The notes under the pieces were generated by a model. That model was not told where the DNA came from and ran no database searches. It saw nothing but the letters and a program-made list of their open reading frames with translations. A stretch of 35,901 bases of DNA from Rhodocyclaceae bacterium (GTDB lineage: Bacteria > Pseudomonadota > Gammaproteobacteria > Burkholderiales > Rhodocyclaceae): positions 1-35,901 of the forward strand of contig JAQTNK010000040.1 in the NCBI GenBank assembly GCA_028713915.1, given 5' to 3'. Within the stretch, counting starts at the first letter, position 1; the number at the start of each line of letters is the position of its first letter. Shown here in pieces: positions 18,176 to 25,516 of the stretch. A program made the translations under genes and the position numbers.

Positions 18176-18463
18176 TCATTGCTTTGTCGAGGCGGCAGAC
18201 TCTGCCCTATTCTTTGCCTCGACTATTCGCACGATCCTCTCAAACTGAGCCATGCAATTCTTAGCCTCTGCCACCTCAGATAGTGAGGGTCTGATTGTCT
18301 GGTTGACAGTGACAACTACTTTGCTGAAGTCGTCTGCCATCGCAACTAGGGTATCCCCACTGTAGCTCTGTAGTTCGGCGTATTCATAGATAGGGCACAG
18401 TGGAGGTGAGGCAAGGGCCAGTAGCGGGGAGGAAGCAATCAGTGCTATGAGTAGTTTTTTCAT
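18176..18463 (-). CDS. Small exported protein of unknown function
   Basis: A 95-residue protein with a classical signal peptide (MKKLLIALIASSPLLALASP, cleavage expected after ALA) and a mature part of about 77 residues with two cysteines (SPPLCPIYEY and KNCMAQFERIV) that could form a disulphide. The ATG at 18463 is chosen because it starts the signal peptide; an upstream in-frame ATG at 18490 would add nine residues. No good Shine-Dalgarno precedes either. The C-terminal half looks helical. I do not recognise a family. It lies on the opposite strand to the other left-arm reading frames and is the only well-formed cargo gene. Confidence 0.55.
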   Translation of the reverse strand: MKKLLIALIASSPLLALASPPLCPIYEYAELQSYSGDTLVAMADDFSKVVVTVNQTIRPSLSEVAEAKNCMAQFERIVRIVEAKNRAESAASTKQ

Positions 18464-18760
18464 TTGAGTATCTTTGGAGGTATCGGGCATGGTATGACAA
18501 ATACGAGATACGCTACCACAACTTTGCAGATTGGCTGCTTGGTCGGAGGTTGCGGTAGCGCTCAGCGTTGCCGTTGCTGCACGTGCCATGCATGTAACGC
18601 ATGAGCCTACTGCTTACTGCGCCTGTGCCATCGCCGTGCACTAGCCGCCATATCGGCTCAACCCCTAGCGCCGCTCCCGTTCCCGCCGTCTGAGCCGTGA
18701 GGTGTGTATGTTGTGTATGGATGGAGGGCCTTTTCGGAAGGTCTTCTAAAGAGCATAGTT

Positions 18761-18778
18761 AATTGGAATTATCCAATT
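18761..18778. repeat. Palindrome aattgga-atta-tccaatt
   Basis: Perfect 7-bp arms around a 4-bp centre in AT-rich sequence inside the gene-poor part of the element. The form suits a dimeric repressor site, but no adjacent gene start is recognised. Confidence 0.4.
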
Positions 18779-19347
18779 CAATATACACTCTATGCACGGA
18801 AGGACTACACCAGCACCACCACCACTGGTTCCCAGCGATGCACGGTTCCCCCGCAATGTGCAGCAATCGTGCACAGCCGCCCTCAACCCTACATCGGCTG
18901 GTTTCGGTGCTATCGGCACATGCGCTGTGACGCCAGTCGGGTGGTGATTCCTGCCACATAGAGGCGGGACCCTCAAGCGCTATGTTGATAAATGCGAAAT
19001 ACATATTTACTCGATTGTCCTTGCTATGTAAAACTACTCGCGCTAGCATTCGAGAGTCGAGGTATTTCGCGGTTCATCAAAAGGCGGCGCTCCTAATTTC
19101 TTGCGCGGCGCGTTAGCTAGATGATGGGCAGCCCTGGGACAGCTTTCACACAGCCAGGGAAACCGATATTGAGGGTGGCGCCGGGTACGATGATGTGCCC
19201 ATATCTTAATAGCCTTGTGGCGGCTGAACCGCCCGTGAGATACACACGTTAAACGTATCGGTGGAGTGCCCACGCAATAGCACTAGCCCGCAAGGCCACA
19301 GCTCGCGGGGCTAGTCATGCAAATTCATGAACATCGAATGCAAATGA

Positions 19348-19371
19348 ACAACCCCGCCGAAGCGGGGTTGT
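19348..19371. terminator. GC-rich hairpin upstream of the element replication genes
   Basis: Stem acaaccccg/cggggttgt (9 bp) with loop ccgaag. There is no T tract on either side, so termination is doubtful. It is followed directly by the 12-bp tandem duplication at 19381-19404. Confidence 0.35.
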
Positions 19372-19434
19372 GGTGTTGCTGTGTGCCCTTGCGTGTGCCC
19401 TTGCGCGGCAACTGCATTATAAGGGCTAGCCGCT

Positions 19435-19455
19435 TCGATAGTCGAGAACTATCGA
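19435..19455. promoter_or_regulatory. Inverted repeat upstream of the replication operon
   Basis: tcgatagt-cgaga-actatcga, perfect 8-bp arms around 5 bp, ending two bases before the first possible start codon at 19457. A TATAAG at 19418-19423 could serve as -10, placing the repeat just after the transcription start, where a repressor would block the primase operon. No repressor gene is seen in the element. Confidence 0.4.
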
Positions 19456-19456
19456 T

Positions 19457-19849
19457 ATGTACAAATTAATAAGCGTTTACATGGCATCCAAATTCCCGGA
19501 ATTTCAAACTGGGCCGGCAAGAGCGGCCCATCGCATTGTCCCGCCAGTTGGGCAAATGTCCCCAGACCTTCGGAGTGGCGTGGTTATCCTATGTGGTGAG
19601 GCCGTGCGCGTAACGCCCGACTCTATGTCCGCACTAAATGCTATGTTTTCGTCCGGCACCAGCCGAAGCGATCTTGGTATTGACGATGACATTGCATTCC
19701 TCCATGGCTTCATCCAGGCAACTCTGGACCGGATCGATGCGCAAGGGAAAGTCAATTCAAGATATTTAGTCGCCGCCGCCCCGCGTCTTCGCGGCCTAGC
19801 CGCCATGCTTACCGACGCTGCCGAGTCGTTCGAGGAGTCGCAACGATGA
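19457..19849 (+). CDS. Hypothetical protein coupled to the primase-helicase
   Basis: A protein of 130 residues from this ATG, or 122 from the second ATG at 19481 (MASKFPEFQ). It ends RLRGLAAMLTDAAESFEESQ, mainly helical, with an acidic middle (DLGIDDDIAFLHGFIQATLDRID). No family is recognised. Its stop overlaps the primase start (ATGA), so the two are translationally coupled and the protein may assist replication of the element. Neither start has a strong Shine-Dalgarno. Codon use is less GC-biased than in flanking host genes. Confidence 0.65.
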   Translation: MYKLISVYMASKFPEFQTGPARAAHRIVPPVGQMSPDLRSGVVILCGEAVRVTPDSMSALNAMFSSGTSRSDLGIDDDIAFLHGFIQATLDRIDAQGKVNSRYLVAAAPRLRGLAAMLTDAAESFEESQR

Positions 19850-22143
19850 AAACCGACCTCGAACAAGCGCGCATCTTCATCGAACTCATTACCGGCTCGC
19901 CAGATGCGGCCGTGACCTTTCAGACTTTCGATGACGCCAAGGAACGCGGCAATGGCCGCCTTGCTCAAATTCTGCACGGATCGCTTGGCCAGCATGCAGC
20001 GCGCCTAGGCCTATTGAATCAGTCCGGTGCCGGCATCTTCATCATGGTCAACGAAGGGGACGGCCACGGCCGAGCGGAGAAGAACGTTACCGGAATCCGC
20101 GCCGTCTTTGTCGATTGCGACAAGCCCGATTCGGACCCGCTACAGCTTATCGCCGATTCCGGCTTTGCCCCGGACATCATCATCGAAAGCTCGCTCGGAA
20201 AGTACCATGCTTATCGGCGCGTCACAGGCTGTCCCGTCGATAAGCAGCTTTTTGCAGGCGTCCAATTGCTTCTCGCTGATCGTGTTCAAGGTGACGAGGC
20301 TGTGAAGGACCTTGCGCGTGTATTACGTGTGCCGGGGTTCCAACATCGCAAAGGCGAACCGTTCACGACTCGGGTTCATGAAGTTCGCTACCCCGGCCGC
20401 GTCACAGAATTTTCGCAGCTACTGGCCGAGCTTGGGATTACGGCAGACCAAGCCCGGCAACGCGCGGGCATGAAGACCCCAAGAGGGATGGCGGCATCAA
20501 GCGTCGCAACTCGTGTCGGACCCGTTGATCCCGAGGAAGAATTCAGCGTGAGCCTTGCCGATGGTGAGGGCAGAAACAATCACTGCATCCGCCTGGCCGG
20601 CTGGTGTGCTCAGCAAGGCATGAGCTTAGAGCGTGCCATTGCCCACGTTACAGCATGGAATCAGGCCAACATCGAACCCATGCTGGATAAGACCGTGGTG
20701 GACATCGTTACCCGGATCGTGGCAAAGGAAGCCGAGAAGCGAGCAGGATTCCCGCTAACCGAACTTGGGTTCACTGAACGTGTCGCCTATCTCTTAGCTC
20801 CCCGTCATAAGTATGTGTCAGACGTTGAAAGATGGATGCATTGGGATGGACGGACGTGGAATTGGGACTGCGGCGAAATACAAGAAGGGGTCAAGCTCGT
20901 CGCACGTGGCCTCCTGGATGAGGCAGCGAAGACAGACGATGACCATCGGCGGCAGGCGCTATTCAAGCACAACAAGACGTGTGAGACACGCAAGACGCTG
21001 TCATCGGCCATTGCGCTGGCACGAACCAGCCCGGCCATTATGATAAGTAGTAGCAGCCTCGATCGTGACCGCTACGCGCTGGCGTCCGATAACGCGGTCA
21101 TCAATCTGAGGACGGGGACCGCTTCCGCCCCTGACCCCTTGTTACTTCTCACACATCGCGCCCACGTCGAGTATGTGCCCGGCGCAGACTGCCCAAGATG
21201 GAAGCAATTCCTCGCCGAAGTCTTCGAGGACAATTGGGAGATCATCGAGTATGTCCAGCGGGTACTAGGTTACTGTCTGACCGGCAGCACGGCAGAGGAA
21301 ATATGCCTTGTATTCGTCGGAAGCGGTGCCAATGGCAAATCAACACTCTTGAACATCGTAATGCGTTTGCTCGGTGATTACGCGCAGCGCATGCCGTCTT
21401 CCGCGCTCATGGTGAAGCGTGGCAGTAGCGGTAGCAACGGACCGTCGCCCGAGCTTGCCCGGTTGCGCGGTGCGCGCCTAGCCGTTACCAGCGAGGTTGC
21501 CACGGGTAGGCAGTTGGACGAAGAGCTATTAAAGAATCTCGTCTCCAAGGACTCAATTGCGGCCCGCTTCCTGCATAAGGATTACTTTGAATTCTTGCCT
21601 TCGCAAAAACTGGTATTCGCGTTGAACCACCTACCCACGATTGCCAGCGGGGATCATGGAACATGGCGTCGAATCCGCGTCATCCCATTCAATCGGACGT
21701 TTGATGCTAATGACAAGGACGTGCACCTTGAAAGCAAACTGGCTGATGAACTTCCCGGCATCCTGAATTGGTTGCTTGAGGGCTGCCTCGCATGGCAGCG
21801 CGATGGCCTGTCCGAACCCGTCGCGGTGAAAACACGGACATCGGAATACCGGACTGACCTCGACATAGTGGCCCAGTTCTTTGATGAGGCGTGCGACTTG
21901 GCTGCCAACGATCCTTCATACGCCGGCACGTACAAGACCGCCGCGGCGCTGCTCTATCAGAGCTACCGCCGCTATTGTTCCACTTATGGTTTGCCTTCTG
22001 TGAGCAACCGTCTTTTCGGTGAAGACGTGAGGCAGCGGGGGTTGACCAAGCAGAGAAGTGGCGCAGGGAATGTCTATGCTGGCGTACTGGTAAAGCCCGA
22101 ATGGCTCCCAGATGACGCTGTGAAGCTGGCGGCCCTTGCATGA
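19846..22143 (+). CDS. P4-type primase-helicase replication protein
   Basis: A 765-residue replication protein of the P4-alpha/D5 class found in phages, satellites and plasmids. The N-terminal 200 or so residues resemble a RepB-like archaeo-eukaryotic primase domain (AVFVDCDKPDSDP supplies the acidic pair; KYHAYRRV and ARVLRVPGFQHRKG follow). A D5_N-like region comes next, then a superfamily 3 helicase: Walker A GSGANGKST near residues 492-500, then LAVTSEVATGRQLDEELLK and FALNHLP. It would open and prime the element's own origin. It overlaps the preceding gene by four bases and has a hairpin terminator after it. Length and order are complete, so replication may still work. Confidence 0.9.
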   Translation: MKTDLEQARIFIELITGSPDAAVTFQTFDDAKERGNGRLAQILHGSLGQHAARLGLLNQSGAGIFIMVNEGDGHGRAEKNVTGIRAVFVDCDKPDSDPLQLIADSGFAPDIIIESSLGKYHAYRRVTGCPVDKQLFAGVQLLLADRVQGDEAVKDLARVLRVPGFQHRKGEPFTTRVHEVRYPGRVTEFSQLLAELGITADQARQRAGMKTPRGMAASSVATRVGPVDPEEEFSVSLADGEGRNNHCIRLAGWCAQQGMSLERAIAHVTAWNQANIEPMLDKTVVDIVTRIVAKEAEKRAGFPLTELGFTERVAYLLAPRHKYVSDVERWMHWDGRTWNWDCGEIQEGVKLVARGLLDEAAKTDDDHRRQALFKHNKTCETRKTLSSAIALARTSPAIMISSSSLDRDRYALASDNAVINLRTGTASAPDPLLLLTHRAHVEYVPGADCPRWKQFLAEVFEDNWEIIEYVQRVLGYCLTGSTAEEICLVFVGSGANGKSTLLNIVMRLLGDYAQRMPSSALMVKRGSSGSNGPSPELARLRGARLAVTSEVATGRQLDEELLKNLVSKDSIAARFLHKDYFEFLPSQKLVFALNHLPTIASGDHGTWRRIRVIPFNRTFDANDKDVHLESKLADELPGILNWLLEGCLAWQRDGLSEPVAVKTRTSEYRTDLDIVAQFFDEACDLAANDPSYAGTYKTAAALLYQSYRRYCSTYGLPSVSNRLFGEDVRQRGLTKQRSGAGNVYAGVLVKPEWLPDDAVKLAALA

Positions 22144-22148
22144 GGGGC

Positions 22149-22178
22149 GAGGGCCGCATCATCGGCGGCCCTCATTCT
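22149..22178 (+). terminator. Terminator after the primase-helicase gene
   Basis: Stem gagggccgc/gcggccctc (9 bp, 22149-22157 and 22165-22173) with loop atcatcg, followed by attctt. The T tract is weak. It lies between the convergent primase and integrase genes. Confidence 0.55.
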
Positions 22179-22195
22179 TCAGGTCGTCCAACGGA

Positions 22196-23212
22196 TCATG
22201 CAATCTTCAACGCAAGTTCTTCGGCCGTGATGTGGTAATAGCGCTTCAGCATGCCGACATTCGAGTGTCCGGTGATTGCTGCCAACTCGATGACGTTCGG
22301 CACCTTCTTGGCAAGGCGTGAAGTTGCGGTGTGCCTCAAGTCATGCCAGCGCAGATTCTCTATACCTGCTCGGCTGCAAGCACCCTCAAAGACTTGTTCA
22401 ACTGTCCAGCGTGCTACTGGAAACACCCGTCCATCAATCGAGCGAGGCAAGCACCCCAATGTGCTTAAGGCACGGCTACTCAGCGGAACGGCACGAGGCC
22501 TGCCGTTTTTCGTTATTGGCAGGTAAGCGACCCGCCGTTGGAGATCAACGTCCTTCCAGGTGAGGGAAAGAATCTCGCCGCGCCGCATGGCCGTTTCTAT
22601 CGCAAATATCGTCATCGGCCTTACCCAGGTATTTCGGGTCGAGCTGGCGAACCTACCATGGTCGCCTCGCAGCAGGCCGGGGGTAAGGATTTCGAGCAAA
22701 CGGAGTTCCTCATCCTCACTCAGCACCCTGTCCCTATGCAATGGTGCCGGCGGCATACGTACCCTCTCCACAGGATTTTCAATAGCGAAACCCCACTGCC
22801 GCCGTGCATGGTTGAGGACTGACCGCATGACCGCTAAATCACGGAGTACGGTTCCTGTGCTGACGACCTTCAACCGTTCGTCCCGGTGAGCAGCAATCGC
22901 CTTGGGCGTGAGGTTGACAAGACTGAGTTTGGCCACCTTCATGCGAGCCAGCATTTTGAGCTTGGCAGCATCTTCCTTGGCTGCTCGCTTGGTGGGGGAT
23001 ACCTCCGCCGCGTACCTCAGTAACATGTCGGCCAGAGTCGTCCGCTCGGCTTCCTTGATGCTGACGAATACACCCCGGTCAATCTCCGTTTCGATGGCTC
23101 TCGCCCACTGCTCCGCATCTAAACGTGTGAGAAACGATCTGGATTGCTCAGGGACGCCATGCCGTTGAACACGGGCCTGCCACTTGTTACCACGCTTACG
23201 AATTGTCGCCAT
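22196..23212 (-). CDS. Tyrosine recombinase integrase of the element
   Basis: A 338-residue phage-type integrase. An N-terminal arm-binding segment (MATIRKRGNKWQARVQRHG) is followed by a SAM-like core-binding domain and a catalytic domain with Arg in ETAMRRGEILSL (about 209), Lys in ITKNGRPRAVPL, HDLRHT (about 289), GHSNVGMLKRYYH with the second His and nucleophile Tyr (about 324). All catalytic residues are present, so it should be active. The start at MATIRKRG is preferred over an in-frame upstream Met because that extension reads through the putative arm sites. It lies 84 bp from the right repeat, as usual for the recombinase that made the insertion; the inferred target is the lutC 3' end. 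Confidence 0.92.
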   Translation of the reverse strand: MATIRKRGNKWQARVQRHGVPEQSRSFLTRLDAEQWARAIETEIDRGVFVSIKEAERTTLADMLLRYAAEVSPTKRAAKEDAAKLKMLARMKVAKLSLVNLTPKAIAAHRDERLKVVSTGTVLRDLAVMRSVLNHARRQWGFAIENPVERVRMPPAPLHRDRVLSEDEELRLLEILTPGLLRGDHGRFASSTRNTWVRPMTIFAIETAMRRGEILSLTWKDVDLQRRVAYLPITKNGRPRAVPLSSRALSTLGCLPRSIDGRVFPVARWTVEQVFEGACSRAGIENLRWHDLRHTATSRLAKKVPNVIELAAITGHSNVGMLKRYYHITAEELALKIA

Positions 23213-23224
23213 ATAGCACCTGTG

Positions 23225-23245
23225 AAGGACAGGTGCAGGACAAAC
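23225..23245. promoter_or_regulatory. Candidate integrase arm-type sites, right end
   Basis: AAGGACA at 23225-23231, inside the small palindrome cctgt-gaagg-acagg, followed by gtgcaggacaaac (23233-23245), the exact reverse complement of 17488-17500. The sites sit between the integrase start and the right repeat, so integrase binding here could also repress its own gene. Confidence 0.5.
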
Positions 23246-23295
23246 GGGCTTACAATGTGCCAATGAATGCAGCTAACCTATTGATGACCCGTAGG

Positions 23296-23394
23296 AATTT
23301 CATCTCCGGCCCGTCGCGCACCGGCGACATCGAGCAGACTATCGTGCTCGGCGCCCATGGCCCCTATCGCGTGCATCTGGTCGTCGTGACCGGC
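23296..23394 (+). repeat. attR direct repeat, displaced native lutC end
   Basis: Second copy of the 99-bp repeat. The sequence to its right (gcgtaa, then the convergent antiporter gene) is the native chromosomal continuation. Confidence 0.9.
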
Positions 23395-23400
23395 GCGTAA
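23296..23400 (+). pseudogene. Displaced 3' fragment of lutC
   Basis: Codes for the last 34 residues of LutC (NFISGPSRTGDIEQTIVL onward, ending VTGA and stop). It was cut from the body of the gene by the integration. An ATG 12 bases upstream (23284) happens to be in frame but has no Shine-Dalgarno. It marks the original gene end, 20 bp from the stop of the convergent antiporter gene. Confidence 0.85.
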
Positions 23401-23420
23401 GGCGCGCCGGGCCGCGGGCG

Positions 23421-25148
23421 TCAGCGCTTGCGGTGCTTGAGGAAATCGCCGTAGAACTCGCGCAGGCTGGCATAGCGCTCGGCCCGCACGGCGCGCACAC
23501 GCGCCATCGCCTGCTCGACCGGAACGCCGAGCTGGGCGAGGGTTTCCGCCGCGATCATCAGGCTGCCTTCGAGCACTTCGGGAATGACTTCGGTGGCGCC
23601 GGCCTGCTTGAGGCGGCCGACGGTCGATTCGTCGTAGGAACGCACGATGACGGGAATCTCCGGCCGCTCGGCGCGTACCAGCCGCAGCACGCGTTCGGCC
23701 GAGTGCGCGTCGGGATAGGCGACGACGACGGCGCGCGCCCGCGTCAGGCCCGCCGCCTTCAGCACTTCGATGCGTTCGGCGTTGCCGAAGGCGACCTTGC
23801 CGCCGGCGCGGGCGGCGTGCCGGACTTGCTGCGGATCGACGTCGAGGGCGAGAAACGGAATGTTCTCGGCGGCGAGGAATTCGCCGATGCGCCGGCCGGT
23901 GCGGCCGAAGCCGCAGACGATGACGTGGCGGTCGAGCGCGAAGGCGCCGACGGCGATGTCGTGGATCGCCTTGGCCTTGTGCGCCCAGTCGCCCTTGGCG
24001 ATCTGCCCGCCGAGGCGCGCCGCGCGCTCGATCAGGAAAGGCGCGAGGAACATCGAGATCAGCATCGCCGCCAGCGTCACCTGGAAGACGTCGGCGCCGA
24101 TCAGCTTCAACTCGAAGGCCAGGCCGATCAGCACGAGGCCGAATTCGCCGGCCTGGGCGAGCTGCGCCGCGGTGCGCAGCGCGATGTCGAGCGGCGTCCT
24201 GGCCAGCAGCGCGATGAGCAGGACGACGAGGCCCTTGCCGACGACCAGCAGCGGCACCGCCAGCAGCAGGCGCGCGAAATTGGTGAGCACGAAGCCGACG
24301 TCCAGTCCCATGCCGACGGTGACGAAGAACAGGCCGAGCAGGATGTCGCGGAACGGGCGGATGTCGGCCTCGACCTGGTGGCGGTAGATGGTCTCCGAGA
24401 TCAGCATGCCGCCGATGAAAGCGCCCAGCGCCAGCGACAGGCCGGCGGCGTAGGTGGCATAGGCGAGGCCGACGACGAGCCAGAGCGTCGTCAGCACGAA
24501 CAATTCCTCGGAGCGGCGGCGCGCCACGCTGTCGAAAATCGGCTTCGTCAGCCATTGGCCGGCGACGATCAGCGCCGCCAGCACCACGGCCGCCTGCACC
24601 GCGCCCAGCATGAGCGCCGAGGCCAGCTTGCCGCCGCGATCCGCCAGCGCCGGGAACAGGATCAGGCAGGGCACCACGGCGAGGTCCTGGAACAGCAGCA
24701 CGCCCATGGTCTGGCGGCCCGAGCGCGAATGCAGCTCGAGGCGCTCCGACAGCAGGCGCGCGACGATGGCCGTGGACGACATGGCGACGGCGAGGCCGAC
24801 GACGACGCCGGCGCGTCCGCTCTGGCCGTAGGCGACCCAGGCGACCAGCGTCGTGGCGCCGGCGGTGACGAACAATTGCGCGGCGCCGAAGCCCAGCACC
24901 AGGGAGCGCATCGCCTTCAGGCGCGGCAGGCTGAATTCGAGGCCGATCGAGAACATCAGGAAGACGACGCCGAACTCGGCGAGGTTCTCGACCTGGGCGT
25001 TGCCGATGAATATGCTCGCGCCGTGGGGGCCGATGGCGATGCCGACGGCGAGATAGGCGAGTATCGGCGGCAAGTCGAAGCGCCGCGCCGCGGCCACCGC
25101 GCCGACCGCGCCGGAGAGCATCAGCAGTATGACAAGGAGATAGTGCAA
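23421..25148 (-). CDS. CPA2-family cation:proton antiporter with TrkA-N domain (KefB/YbaL type)
   Basis: A 575-residue inner-membrane antiporter. About 380 residues form 12 or so membrane segments of the Na+/H+ exchanger fold, starting LLVILLMLSGAVGAV, with MFSIGLEFSL and LFFVTVGMGLD typical of Kef proteins. A cytoplasmic RCK/TrkA-N domain begins near residue 404 (HVIVCGFGRTGRRIG) and extends past ARAVVVAYPD. Such proteins exchange K+ for H+ under nucleotide or thiol control. The best start is a TTG at 25148 that begins the first membrane segment; the frame runs further upstream but there overlaps the small gene before it. That gene's stop lies 10 bases upstream, so they probably share a transcript. 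Ion specificity is inferred. Confidence 0.88.
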   Translation of the reverse strand: MHYLLVILLMLSGAVGAVAAARRFDLPPILAYLAVGIAIGPHGASIFIGNAQVENLAEFGVVFLMFSIGLEFSLPRLKAMRSLVLGFGAAQLFVTAGATTLVAWVAYGQSGRAGVVVGLAVAMSSTAIVARLLSERLELHSRSGRQTMGVLLFQDLAVVPCLILFPALADRGGKLASALMLGAVQAAVVLAALIVAGQWLTKPIFDSVARRRSEELFVLTTLWLVVGLAYATYAAGLSLALGAFIGGMLISETIYRHQVEADIRPFRDILLGLFFVTVGMGLDVGFVLTNFARLLLAVPLLVVGKGLVVLLIALLARTPLDIALRTAAQLAQAGEFGLVLIGLAFELKLIGADVFQVTLAAMLISMFLAPFLIERAARLGGQIAKGDWAHKAKAIHDIAVGAFALDRHVIVCGFGRTGRRIGEFLAAENIPFLALDVDPQQVRHAARAGGKVAFGNAERIEVLKAAGLTRARAVVVAYPDAHSAERVLRLVRAERPEIPVIVRSYDESTVGRLKQAGATEVIPEVLEGSLMIAAETLAQLGVPVEQAMARVRAVRAERYASLREFYGDFLKHRKR

Positions 25149-25158
25149 GCGCCGCCGC

Positions 25159-25403
25159 CTAGTCGGGTCGCCGCCAGGGGCGCGGCGCCGGCACGGATTC
25201 GCGCGGCAGCCGGCCGGCGGTGTCGACGCGGCGTGCCGGCGCGGTGCGAACGGCGCGCGTGGCATCGGCATTGCGCATGCTCGTCATGGCCGCCAGCATC
25301 AGCTTGCCCGCATTGCCGTTGCGGTCGAGGTGGGCGAAGCCACGAACAGGCGCAGGCTCAGGCCCAGCATGAGGCCGGCAGGAATCGTCAGGCGTTTCTT
25401 CAT
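25159..25403 (-). pseudogene. Small exported protein, apparently frameshifted
   Basis: The ATG at 25403 has a perfect AAGGAGG seven to eight bases upstream and starts a signal peptide (MKKRLTIPAGLMLGLSLRLF). That frame closes after 34 codons. Starting near 25340, the overlapping frame reads GFAHLDRNGNAGKLM, EF-hand-like in form, and continues through MRNADATRAVRTAPARRVD to a stop at 25159, just before the antiporter start. Joining the two frames would give an exported protein of about 80 residues. A one-base indel (natural or sequencing error) around 25335-25345 explains this; programmed frameshifting is less likely. The calcium-loop resemblance is partial. Confidence 0.45.
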
Positions 25404-25516
25404 GGCGTCCTCCTTGGCGGCAGCATAGCAATTCCCGCGGCCCTTGGGCGGCGGCGGTCTTGCGGCGTCCGGGCGAACCGCCTAGACTTCGACCCTTTTC
25501 CCGGAGGAGCGGCCCA

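Larger units (their letters stand above)
18464..19434. other. Central gene-poor part of the element
   Basis: Nearly 1 kb with no frame I can support. Short frames exist on both strands near 18704-19049 and 19043-19273 but have no ribosome-binding site or recognisable protein pattern. Visible structure: a palindrome at 18761-18778; a stem-loop at 19282-19315 (actagccc/gggctagt); a 9-bp GC stem at 19348-19371; and a perfect 12-bp tandem duplication (gtgtgcccttgc) at 19381-19404. The stretch may contain an origin or regulatory RNA, or simply be decayed DNA. Confidence 0.45.
17319..23394. mobile_element. Integrative element of 5,977 bp in the 3' end of lutC
   Basis: Bounded by 99-bp direct repeats (17319-17417 and 23296-23394; the first 62 bp identical, two mismatches overall). 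Next to the right end, facing inward, is a tyrosine integrase. The element also carries a P4-type primase-helicase with a small coupled upstream gene, a small exported protein and a DUF1937-like remnant. Its base composition is visibly lower in GC than the flanks. There is no relaxase, coupling protein, capsid, portal or terminase, so it cannot transfer or package itself with the genes seen. This is the outline of a satellite-type or decayed element. Removing one repeat copy plus the interior would restore lutC ending 20 bp before the convergent antiporter gene. Confidence 0.9.

Noticed and set aside
18704-19273. Several 76-96-codon frames on both strands in the element's middle
   Set aside because: They overlap one another, lack ribosome-binding sites and show no recognisable protein pattern.
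23296-23394. A tRNA gene at the integration site
   Set aside because: The repeat is plain lutC coding sequence; no cloverleaf or CCA-type acceptor end can be formed. No tRNA or rRNA was recognised anywhere in the window.
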